A stretch of 64,000 nt of DNA from Siphonodentalium dalli (taxonomy: Eukaryota; Mollusca; Scaphopoda; Gadilida; Siphonodentaliidae). The stretch's first letter is position 1; each line of letters opens with the position of its first letter. Of the stretch, positions 51,819 to 63,212 are shown one piece after another. The notes beneath the pieces were generated by a model, which saw only the letters and a program-made list of their open reading frames with translations, did not search any database and was not told the origin of the DNA. The DNA is taken from the NCBI GenBank assembly GCA_032622095.1, contig CP136061.1, positions 17,734,991-17,798,990 of the forward strand, in the 5' to 3' direction. The translations under genes and the position numbers were made by a program.

Positions 51819-54800
51819 CGGTGTATATTGATAATACATACCTATAAGACACACATAAGACGGTGGATATTGATAATGCATACCTATAAGACACACATAA
51901 GACGGTGTATATTGATAATACATACCTATAAGACACACATAAGACGGTGTATATTGATAATACATACCTATAAGACTCACATAAGGACGGTGACATATTG
52001 ATAATACATACCTATAAGACAGACATAAGACGGTGTATATTGATAATACATACCTATAAGACTCACATAAGGACGGTGACATATTGATAATACATACCTA
52101 TAAGACTCACATAAGACGGTGTATATTGATAATACATACCTATAAGACACACATAAGACGGTGACATATTGATAATGCATACCTATAAGACACACATAAG
52201 GACGGTGGATATTGATAATACATACCTATAAGACTCACATAAGGACGGTGTATATTGATAATGTATACCTATAAGACACACATAATGCCGGTGACATATT
52301 GATAATACATACCTATAAGACTGACATAAGGACGGTGGATATTGATAATACATACCTATAAGACACACATAAGACGGTGACATATTGATAATACATACCT
52401 ATAAGACTGACATAAGGACGGTGACATATTGATAATACATACCTATAAGACTGACATAAGGACGGTGTATATTGATAATACATACCTATAAGACTCACAT
52501 AAGGACGGTGACATATTGATAATACATACCTATAAGACTCACATAAGGACGGTGACATATTGATAATACATACCTATAAGACTCACATAAGGACGGTGAC
52601 ATATTGATAATACATACCTATAAGACAGACATAAGGACGGTGACATATTGATAATACATACCTATAAGACTGACATAAGGACGGTGGCATATTGATAATA
52701 CATACCTATAAGACTGACATAAGGACGGTGACATATTGATAATACATACCTATAAGACACACATAAGGACGGTGACATATTGATAATACATACCTATAAG
52801 ACTGACATAAGGACGGTGACATATTGATAATACATACCTATAAGACTGACATAAGGACGGTGACATATTGATAATACATACCTATAAGACACACATAAGG
52901 ACGGTGACATATTGATAATACATACCTATAAGACTCACATAAGGACGGTGGCATATTGATAATACATACCTATAAGACTGACATAAGGACGGTGACATAT
53001 TGATAATACATACCTATAAGACTCACATAAGGACGGTGACATATTGATAATACATACCTATAAGACTGACATAAGGACGGTGACATATTGATAATACATA
53101 CCTATAAGACTGACATAAGGACGGTGACATATTGATAATACATACCTATAAGACTCACATAAGGACGGTGGCATATTGATAATACATACCTATAAGACTC
53201 ACATAAGGACGGTGACATATTGATAATACATACCTATAAGACTCACATAAGGACGGTGGCATATTGATAATACATACCTATAAGACTGACATAAGGACGG
53301 TGACATATTGATAATACATACCTATAAGACTGACATAAGGACGGTGACATATTGATAATGCATACCTATAAGACTGACATAAGGACGGTGACATATTGAT
53401 AATACATACCTATAAGACTGACATAAGGACGGTGACATATTGATAATACATACCTATAAGACTCACATAAGGACGGTGACATATTGCCATGTATACCTAT
53501 AAGACTGACATAAGGAAGGTGACATATTGATAATACATACCTATAAGACTGACATAAGGACGGTGACATATTGATAATGCATACCTATAAGACTGACATA
53601 AGGACGGTGACATATTGATAATACATACCTATAAGACTCACATAAGGACGGTGACATATTGATAATACATACCTATAAGACTGACATAAGGACGGTGACA
53701 TATTGATAATACATACCTATAAGACTCACATAAGGACGGTGACATATTGATAATACATACCTATAAGACTCACATAAGGACGGTGACATATTGATAATAC
53801 ATACCTATAAGACTGACATAAGGACGGTGACATATTGATAATACATACCTATAAGACTCACATAAGGACGGTGACATATTGATAATGCATACCTATAAGA
53901 CTGACATAAGGACGGTGACATATTGATAATACATACCTATAAGACTCACATAAGGACGGTGACATATTGATAATACATACCTATAAGACTGACATAAGGA
54001 CGGTGGCATATTGATAATACATACCTATAAGACTGACATAAGGACGGTGACATATTGATAATACATACCTATAAGACTGACATAAGGACGGTGACATATT
54101 GATAATACATACCTATAAGACTGACATAAGGACGGTGACATATTGATAATACATACCTATAAGACTGACATAAGGACGGTGACATATTGATAATACATAC
54201 CTATAAGACTCACATAAGGACGGTGACATATTGATAATACATACCTATAAGACTGACATAAGGACGGTGGCATATTGATAATACATACCTATAAGACACA
54301 CATAAGGACGGTGACATATTGATAATACATACCTATAAGACTCACATAAGGACGGTGACATATTGATAATACATACCTATAAGACTGACATAAGGACGGT
54401 GGCATATTGATAATACATACCTATAAGACTCACATAAGGACGGTGACATATTGATAATACATACCTATAAGACTGACATAAGGACGGTGGCATATTGATA
54501 ATACATACCTATAAGACTCACATAAGGACGGTGGCATATTGATAATACATACCTATAAGACTCACATAAGGACGGTGGCATATTGATAATACATACCTAT
54601 AAGACTGACATAAGGACGGTGGCATATTGATAATACATACCTATAAGACTCACATAAGGACGGTGGCATATTGATAATACATACCTATAAGACTCACATA
54701 AGGACGGTGGCATATTGATAATACATACCTATAAGACTGACATAAGGACGGTGGCATATTGATAATACATACCTATAAGACTCACATAAGGACGGTGACA

Positions 54801-57167
54801 TATTGATAATACATACCTATAAGACTCACATAAGGAAGGTGACATATTGATAATACATACCTATAAGACTGACATAAGGACGGTGGCATATTGATAATAC
54901 ATACCTATAAGACTCACATAAGGACGGTGACATATTGATAATACATACCTATAAGACTCACATAAGGAAGGTGACATATTGATAATACATACCTATAAGA
55001 CTGACATAAGGACGGTGACATATTGATAATACATACCTATAAGACTCACATAAGGACGGTGACATATTGATAATACATACCTATAAGACTGACATAAGGA
55101 CGGTGGCATATTGATAATACATACCTATAAGACTGACATAAGGAAGGTGACATATTGATAATACATACCTATAAGACTCACATAAGGAAGGTGACATATT
55201 GATAATACATACCTATAAGACTGACATAAGGAAGGTGACATATTGATAATACATACCTATAAGACTCACATAAGGACGGTGACATATTGATAATACATAC
55301 CTATAAGACTGACATAAGGCCGGTGACATATTGATAATACATACCTATAAGACTCACATAAGGACGGTGACATATTGATAATACATACCTATAAGACACA
55401 CATAAGGACGGTGGATATTGATAATACATACCTATAAGACTGACATAAGGACGGTGACATATTGATAATACATACCTATAAGACTGACATAAGGACGGTG
55501 TATATTGATAATACATACCTATAAGACACACATAAGGACGGTGACATATTGATAATACATACCTATAAGACTGACATAAGGACGGTGGCATATTGATAAT
55601 ACATACCTATAAGACTCACATAAGGACGGTGGCATATTGATAATACATACCTATAAGACTGACATAAGGACGGTGGATATTGATAATACATACCTATAAG
55701 ACTGACATAAGGACGGTGACATATTGATAATACATACCTATAAGACTGACATAAGGACGGTGGCATATTGATAATACATACCTATAAGACTGACATAAGG
55801 ACGGTGACATATTGATAATACATACCTATAAGACTGACATAAGGACGGTGACATATTGATAATACATACCTATAAGACTGACATAAGGACGGTGGCATAT
55901 TGATAATACATACCTATAAGACTGACATAAGGACGGTGACATATTGATAATACATACCTATAAGACTGACATAAGGACGGTGACATATTGATAATACATA
56001 CCTATAAGACTGACATAAGGACGGTGACATATTGATAATACATACCTATAAGACTGACATAAGGACGGTGACATATTGATAATACATACCTATAAGACTG
56101 ACATAAGGACGGTGTATATTGATAATACATACCTATAAGACTGACATAAGGACGGTGGATATTGATAATACATACCTATAAGACTGACATAAGGACGGTG
56201 GATATTGATAATACATACCTATAAGACTGACATAAGGACGGTGACATATTGATAATACATACCTATAAGACTCACATAAGGACGGTGGCATATTGATAAT
56301 ACATACCTATAAGACTGACATAAGGACGGTGGATATTGATAATACATACCTATAAGACTGACATAAGGACGGTGGATATTGATAATACATACCTATAAGA
56401 CACACATAAGGACGGTGGCATATTGATAATACATACCTATAAGACTGACATAAGGACGGTGACATATTGATAATACATACCTATAAGACACACATAAGGA
56501 CGGTGACATATTGATAATACATACCTATAAGACACACATAAGGACGGTGACATATTGATAATACATACCTATAAGACTCACATAAGGACGGTGACATATT
56601 GATAATACATACCTATAAGACTGACATAAGGACGGTGTATATTGATAATACATACCTATAAGACTGACATAAGGACGGTGGATATTGATAATACATACCT
56701 ATAAGACTGACATAAGGACGGTGACATATTGATAATACATACCTATAAGACTGACATAAGGACGGTGACATATTGATAATACATACCTATAAGACACACA
56801 TAAGGACGGTGACATATTGATAATACATACCTATAAGACTCACATAAGGACGGTGGCATATTGATAATACATACCTATAAGACTCACATAAGGACGGTGA
56901 CATATTGATAATACATACCTATAAGACTGACATAAGGACGGTGACATATTGATAATACATACCTATAAGACTGACATAAGGACGGTGGATATTGATAATA
57001 CATACCTATAAGACTGACATAAGGACGGTGGATATTGATAATACATACCTATAAGACTCACATAAGGAAGGTGACATATTGATAATACATACCTATAAGA
57101 CTCACATAAGGACGGTGACATATTGATAATACATACCTATAAGACTCACATAAGGACGGTGACATAT

Positions 57168-57267
57168 NNNNNNNNNNNNNNNNNNNNNNNNNNNNNNNNN
57201 NNNNNNNNNNNNNNNNNNNNNNNNNNNNNNNNNNNNNNNNNNNNNNNNNNNNNNNNNNNNNNNNNNN
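57168..57267. other. Assembly gap, exactly 100 N
   Basis: One hundred consecutive N separate satellite A from satellite B. A round 100 is the usual placeholder for a join of unknown size, so it should not be read as a real distance. The left side stops inside a satellite A unit (after GGTGACATAT) and the right side starts with AGACACTGGGG of satellite B. Whether the arrays are truly neighbours, how much of each is missing, and what lies between cannot be told from this sequence. Confidence 0.98.
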
Positions 57268-60200
57268 AGACACTGGGGTGGGTATCATCATGTATTATAC
57301 AGACACTGGGGTGGGTATCATCATGTATTATACAGACACTGGGGTGGGTATCATCATGTATTATACAGACACTGGGGTGGGTATCATCATGTATTATACA
57401 GACACTGGGGTGGGTATCATCATGTATTATACAGACACTGGGGTGGGTATCATCATGTATTATACATACACTGGGGTGGGTATCATCATGTATTATACAG
57501 ACACTGGGGTGGGTATCATCATGTATTATACAGACACTGGGGTGGGTATCATCATGTATTATACATATACTGGGGTGGGTATCATCATGTATTATACAGA
57601 CACTGGGGTGGGTATCATCATGTATTATACAGACACTGGGGTGGGTATCATCATGTATTATACAGACATTGGGGTGGGTATCATCATGTATTATACAGAC
57701 ACTGGGGTGGGTATCATCATGTATTATACAGACACTGGGTGGGTATCATCATGTATTATACAGACACTGGGGTGGGTATCATCATGTATTATACAGACAC
57801 TGGGGTGGGTATCATCATGTATTATACAGACACTGGGGTGGCTATCATCATGTATTATACAGACATTGGGGTGGGTATCATCATGTATTATACAGACACT
57901 GGGGTGGGTATCATCATGTATTATACAGACACTGGGGTGGGTATCATCATGTATTATACAGACACTGGGGTGGGTATCATCATGTATTATACATACACTG
58001 GGGTGGGTATCATCATGTATTATACAGACACTGGGGTGGGTATCATCATGGTATTATACAGACACTGGGGTGGGTATCATCATGTATTATACAGACACTG
58101 GGGTGGCTATCATCATGTATTATACAGACACTGGGGTGGGTATCATCATGTATTATACAGACACTGGGGTGGGTATCATCATGTATTATACAGACACTGG
58201 GGGTGGGTATCATCATGTATTATACAGACACTGGGGTGGGTATCATCATGTATTATACATACACTGGGGTGGGTATCATCATGTATTATACAGACACTGG
58301 GGTGGGTATCATCATGTATTATACAGACACTGGGGTGGGTATCATCATGTATTATACAGACACTGGGGTGGGTATCATCATGTATTATGCAGACACTGGG
58401 GTGGGTATCATCATGTATTATGCAGACACTGGGGTGGGTATCATCATGTATTATACAGACACTGGGGTGGGTATCATCATGTATTAAACAGGCACTGGGG
58501 TGGGTATCATCATGTATTATGCAGACATTGGGGTGGGTATCATCATGTATTATACAGACACTGGGGTGGGTATCATCATGTATTATACAGACACTGGGGT
58601 GGGTATCATCATGTATTATACAGACACTGGGGTGGGTATCATCATGTATTATACAGACACTGGGGTGGGTATCATCATGTATTATACAGACACTGGGGTG
58701 GGTATCATCATGTATTATACAGACAATGGGGTGGGTATCATCATGTATTATACAGACACTGGGGTGGGTATCATCATGTATTATACAGACACTGGGTGGG
58801 TATCATCATGTATTATACAGACACTGGGGTGGGTATCATCATGTATTATACAGACACTGGGGTGGGTATCATCATGTATTATACAGACACTGGGGTGGGT
58901 ATCATCATGTATTATACAGACACTGGGGTGGGTATCATCATGTATTATACAGACACTGGGGTGGGTATCATCATGTATTATACCGACACTGGGGTGGGTA
59001 TCATCATGTATTATACAGACACTGGGGTGGGTATCATCATGTATTATACAGACACTGGGGTGGGTATCATCATGTATTATACATACACTGGGGTGGGTAT
59101 CGTCATGTATTATACAGACACTGGGGTGGGTATCATCGTGTATTATACAGACACTGGGGTGGGTATCATCATGTATTATACAGACACTGGGGTGGGTATC
59201 ATCATGTATTATACAGACACTGGGGTGGGTATCATCATGTATTATACAGACACTGGGGTGGGTATCATCATGTATTATACAGACACTGGGGTGGGTATCA
59301 TCATGTATTATACAGACACTGGGGTGGGTATCATCATGTATTATACAGACACTGGGGTGGGTATCATCATGTATTATACAGACACTGGGTGGGTATCATC
59401 ATGTATTATACAGACACTGGGGTGGGTATCATCATGTATTATACAGACACTGGGGTGGGTATCATCATGTATTATACAGACACTGGGGTGGGTATCATCA
59501 TGTATTATACAGACACTGGGGTGGGTATCATCATGTATTATACAGACACTGGGTGGGTATCATCATGTATTATACAGACACTGGGGTGGGTATCATCATG
59601 TATTATACAGACACTGGGGTGGGTATCATCATGTATTATACAGACACTGGGGTTGGGTATCATCATGTATTATACAGACACTGGGGTGGGTATCATCATG
59701 TATTATACATACACTGGGGTGGGTATCATCATGTATTATACAGACACTGGGTGGGTATCATCATGTATTATACAGACACTGGGGTGGGTATCATCATGTA
59801 TTATACAGACACTGGGGTGGGTATCATCATGTATTATACATACACTGGGGTGGGTATCATCATGTATTATACAGACACTGGGGTGGGTATCATCATGTAT
59901 TATACAGACACTGGGGTGGGTATCATCATGTATTATACAGACACTGGGGTGGGTATCATCATGTATTATACAGACACTGGGGTGGGTATCATCATGTATT
60001 ATACAGACACTGGGGTTGGGTATCATCATGTATTATACAGACACTGGGGTGGGTATCATCATGTATTATACATACACTGGGGTGGGTATCATCATGTATT
60101 ATACAGACACTGGGGTGGGTATCATCATGTATTATACAGACACTGGGGTGGGTATCATCATGTATTATACAGACACTGGGGTGGGTATCATCATGTATTA

Positions 60201-62089
60201 TACAGACACTGGGGTGGGTATCATCATGTATTATACAGACACTGGGGTGGGTATCATCATGTATTATACAGACACTGGGGTGGGTATCATCATGTATTAT
60301 ACAGACACTGGGGTGGGTATCATCATGTACTATACAGACACTGGGGTGGGTATCATCATGTATTATACAGACACTGGGGTGGGTATCATCATATATTATA
60401 CAGACACTGGGGTGGGTATCATCATGTATTATACAGACACTGGGGTGGGTATCATCATGTATTATACAGACAATGGGGTGGGTATCATCATGTATTATAC
60501 AGACACTGGGGTGGTATCATCATGTATTATACAGACACTGGGGTGGGGTATCATCATGTATTATACAGACACTGGGGTGGGTATCATCATGTATTATACA
60601 GACACTGGGGTGGGTATCATCATGTATTATACAGACACTGGGGTGGGTATCATCATGTATTATACAGACACTGGGGTGGGTATCATCATGTATTATACAG
60701 ACACTGGGGTGGGTATCATCATGTATTATACAGACACTGGGGTGGGTATCATCATGTATTATACAGACACTGGGGTGGGTATCATCATGTATTATACAGA
60801 CACTGGGGTGGGTATCATCATGTATTATACAGACACTGTGGTGGGTATCATCATGTATTATACAGACACTGGGGTGGGTATCATCATGTATTATACAGAC
60901 ACTGTGGTGGGTATCATCATGTATTATACAGACACTGGGGTGGGTATCATCATGTATTATACAGACACTGGGGTGGGTATCATCATGTATTATACAGACA
61001 CTGGGGTGGGTATCATCATGTATTATACAGACACTGGGGTGGGTATCATCATGTATTATACATACACTGGGTGGGTATCATCATGTATTATACAGACACT
61101 GGGGTGGGTATCATCATGTATTATACAGACACTGGGGTGGGTATCATCATGTATTATACAGACACTGGGGTGGGTATCATCATGTATTATACAGACACTG
61201 GGGTGGGTATCATCATGTATTATACATACATTGGGGTGGGTATCATCATGTATTATACAGACACTGGGGTGGGTATCATCATGTATTATACATACACTGG
61301 GGTGGGTATCATCATGTATTATACAGACACTGGGTGGGTATCATCATGTATTATACAGACACTGGGGTGGGTATCATCATGTATTATACAGACACTGGGG
61401 TGGGTATCATCATGTATTATACAGACACTGGGGTGGGTATCATCATGTATTATACAGACACTGGGGTGGGTATCATCATGTATTATACAGACACTGGGGT
61501 GGGTATCATCATGTATTATACAGACACTGGGGTGGGTATCATCATGTATTATACAGACACTGGGGTGGGTATCATCATGTATAAACAGACACTGGGGTGG
61601 GTATCATCATGTATTATACAGACACTGGGGTGGGTATCATCATGTATTATACAGACACTGGGGTGGGTATCATCATGTATTACACAGACACTGGGGTGGG
61701 TATCATCATGTATTATACAGACACTGGGGTGGATATCATCATGTATTATACAGACACTGGGGTGGGTATCATCATGTATTATACAGACACTGGGGTGGGT
61801 ATCATCATGTATTATACAGACACTGGGGTGGGTATCATCATGTATTATACAGACACTGGGGTGGGTATCATCATGTATTATACAAACACTGGGGTGGGTA
61901 TCATCGTGTATTATACAGACACTGGGGTGGGTATCATCATGTATTATACAGACACTGGGGTGGGTATCATCATGAATTATACAGACACTGGGGTGGGTAT
62001 CATCATGTATTATACAGACACTGGGGTGGGTATCATCATGTATTATACAGACACTGGGGTGGGTATCATCATGTATTATACAGACACTG
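57268..62089. repeat. Satellite B: 33-bp tandem array, 146 copies plus 8 bp
   Basis: The unit begins AGACACTGGGGTGGG and continues TATCATCATGTATTATAC, 33 bp, about 42% GC. I count nine units short by one base (near 57731, 58791, 59387, 59551, 59747, 60510, 61070, 61331, 61581) and five long by one (near 58048, 58198, 59651, 60016, 60541). A net of -4 gives 146 x 33 + 8 - 4 = 4822 bp, which equals the observed length. The commonest substitution is CATACACT for CAGACACT; rarer ones include GACATTG, GACAATG, TGCAGAC and CTGTGGTGGG. Because 33 is divisible by three and no forward frame holds a stop, very long open frames arise (peptide periods TDTGVGIIMYY, QTLGWVSSCII, RHWGGYHHVLY). They are not evidence of a gene. 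The left end is lost in the gap; the right end is sharp. Confidence 0.98.
59653..60084. repeat. 363-bp internal duplication in satellite B
   Basis: The rare GGGGTTGGG unit occurs at 59649-59657 and 60012-60020, 363 bp apart (11 x 33). Both are followed by one standard unit and then a CATACACT unit, so a rare variant and its downstream neighbours are shared. This indicates block duplication in satellite B too. Confidence 0.7.
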
Positions 62090-62313
62090 ACATTTGCTCA
62101 AATCGCTAAGATTAGCCCAACACCGCACAAATGACACCGTAGAAAAAGTATCGCATCACTGTGTGTCCTATACAGGAACTCGAAAGACTTTATTTACTCT
62201 GAAAAAAAAATGTCACCAATTTTCCAACTATTCTCAATCTCGTTTATCGTATACGTGACAGACTTCCAACGAGCGTTCTTTATTGTTTCCGTGCTGAAGA
62301 ACAGTCCGGACCA

Positions 62314-62332
62314 GGAGGGGGAGGGGGGTGGG
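62314..62332 (+). other. G-rich tract, possible G-quadruplex
   Basis: Seventeen of nineteen bases are G, in runs of 2, 5, 6 and 3 split by single A, A and T. Because the first run has only two G, the canonical three-tier pattern is not fully met without a bulge or a run being split; a two-tier or bulged quadruplex is possible. It could equally be simple low-complexity sequence. Confidence 0.5.
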
Positions 62333-62397
62333 TGCTAGTCAGGGGAAAATTCGAGAGTACTAAATTTATATCCTGGGTACGCAATGTTTTATTTTTT

Positions 62398-62600
62398 AGT
62401 CTGACCGTTATTAGTTATATATACGGTATCTGTGTTAATTAAGGGGTGTTGAACGGTAATGAAATACCAAGGTCTGACAGTTACTGGTTACAGTCTGCCA
62501 GTTACCCAAACGGTTTTGTACCATGGAATAATTATGCTACAGCCTGACCGTAATGTTACGGTCAAAAGTTGGCAGCCACGTTGCGCGGTCTGACACTGAC
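62398..62600. repeat. Degenerate short repeat of GTCTGAC-GTTA type
   Basis: A loose motif recurs: AGTCTGACCGTTA at 62398, GGTCTGACAGTTAC at 62471, CAGTCTGCCAGTTACC at 62491, AGCCTGACCGTAATG at 62541, and CGGTCTGACACTGACGG at about 62588. The spacing is irregular (73, 20, 50, 47 bp), so it is not a clean tandem repeat. It may be a decayed minisatellite or part of an old mobile element. Confidence 0.55.
62546..62563. repeat. Perfect 8-bp inverted repeat, 2-nt centre
   Basis: GACCGTAATGTTACGGTC has perfect 8-bp arms around TG. It sits in one copy of the GTCTGAC-type motif. With a two-base centre it is more likely a dyad binding site or chance palindrome than a stable hairpin. Confidence 0.6.
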
Positions 62601-63010
62601 GGGTTTAACAGTTTGTGGTGGTGAGTCTGTAGTTCTTATGAATCTATTTATATTGGTATCTTAGACGATATGTTCGTGATTCATGGCGTTAATCAAGCTG
62701 CATGGGCCCTCTTCGGGATTCATTGTCAATGTCTTGTCAAATATGGGTGTGTGGCCCAAGTCCAGTTGATTGCTCCCTGCTTGAATGGACCACATGCACT
62801 GCGTAGCAACATTTGTTTTCAATGCGACAGAATATTTGTGAATTATGTATTCTTCATTATGATATATGGGGGTATTAGTATAGTAGAGTCGCTTATGTAC
62901 TTTCGTGGGAATTGTTTGAACAAATGTAGAGACTATGATATTATGATAGTGTATCACTTACTTAGTCGGAAAAAGTTTGTTAGACTTCATGGGTCCGCGA
63001 CTGGAGATAA

Positions 63011-63035
63011 TTATGACGTCATAAAGATGACGTCA
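63011..63035. promoter_or_regulatory. Two TGACGTCA palindromes (CRE/ATF type)
   Basis: TGACGTCA occurs at 63014-63021 and 63028-63035, 14 bp apart start to start. The first lies in a longer perfect palindrome, TTATGACGTCATAA at 63011-63024. TGACGTCA is the established full cAMP-response element bound by CREB/ATF bZIP dimers. No promoter or gene is visible nearby, so a regulatory role is unproven; the motif is also found inside some invertebrate repeats. Confidence 0.4.
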
Positions 63036-63188
63036 TTGTCAGTTCAGTTCAGATACAGTGTTGTCCCAAGAACTGACGAATTATGCGCATATTTCTTAAT
63101 TGTTATACATTTTTTTAGTTAGGACAATTCATTAATAGTTGTTCTCAAAGTACAGTACCCAAATTCACGGGAAAATATTATTACAGTC

Positions 63189-63212
63189 AAAGATGGCTGC
63201 CAAAATGGCACC
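63189..63212 (+). repeat. AAGATGGC-type motif, copy 1
   Basis: AAAGATGGCTGCC is followed directly by AAAATGGCACC, a pair of ATGGC cores in tandem. The AAGATGGC core resembles the known YY1 binding consensus and also occurs in dispersed invertebrate repeats. The flanking CACCAATTTT at 63220 recurs near 62213, which favours the dispersed-repeat reading. Confidence 0.4.

Larger units (their letters stand above)
1..57167. repeat. Satellite A: ~44-bp tandem array, about 1,300 copies
   Basis: A single head-to-tail array fills this span with no interruption and no inversion that I can see. The unit is 44 bp, about 34% GC; recognisable pieces are ATAAGGACGGTGACATATTG, then ATAATACATACCTATAAGAC, then TCAC. 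Variation is concentrated at four places: the bases after AAGAC (TC, TG, AC, TA, rarely TT); the bases before GG (AC, AA, CC, TC); the GTG-ACA segment (GACA, GGCA, or one-base-shorter GTATA and GGATA); and AATACAT (also AATGCAT, AATGTAT). Shorter forms make 43-bp units, and CATAAGACGG units lose one further base. The array runs off the left end of the window and ends mid-unit at the gap, so the true length is unknown. Function is unknown; centromeric, subtelomeric or heterochromatic roles are possible but nothing here decides. Minus-strand reading frames of 64-125 codons inside it are artefacts. Confidence 0.98.

Noticed and set aside
51786-52001. 71-codon forward frame in satellite A
   Set aside because: It arises because several 42-43-bp units fall together here; there is no independent coding evidence.
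1-57167. CRISPR array (short regular repeats)
   Set aside because: There are no unique spacers: the whole 44-bp unit repeats, the surrounding DNA looks eukaryotic, and no cas gene is present.
1-57167. CENP-B box in satellite A as evidence of a centromere
   Set aside because: I could not find the TTCG...CGGG pattern in the unit on either strand; a centromeric role remains open but unsupported.
57123-58487. Open frame running through the N gap
   Set aside because: It exists only because N codons are not counted as stops; it joins two unrelated satellites across an unknown distance.
57278-61975. Forward open frame of 1,565 codons (and 1,281- and 1,196-codon frames overlapping it) as a giant repetitive protein
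   Set aside because: All three forward frames of the 33-bp unit lack stops, so length is automatic. The frames change peptide repeat wherever a unit gains or loses a base, and none has a non-repetitive domain or signal sequence.
1-62089. Telomeric repeat
   Set aside because: Units of 44 and 33 bp do not resemble TTAGGG-type telomere repeats and none are embedded.
62670-63122. 150-codon forward frame in the flank as a gene
   Set aside because: No recognisable domain, overlapped by an antisense 98-codon frame, and within the length expected by chance for eukaryotic non-coding DNA when frames are screened. A homology search or RNA-seq hit would change this.
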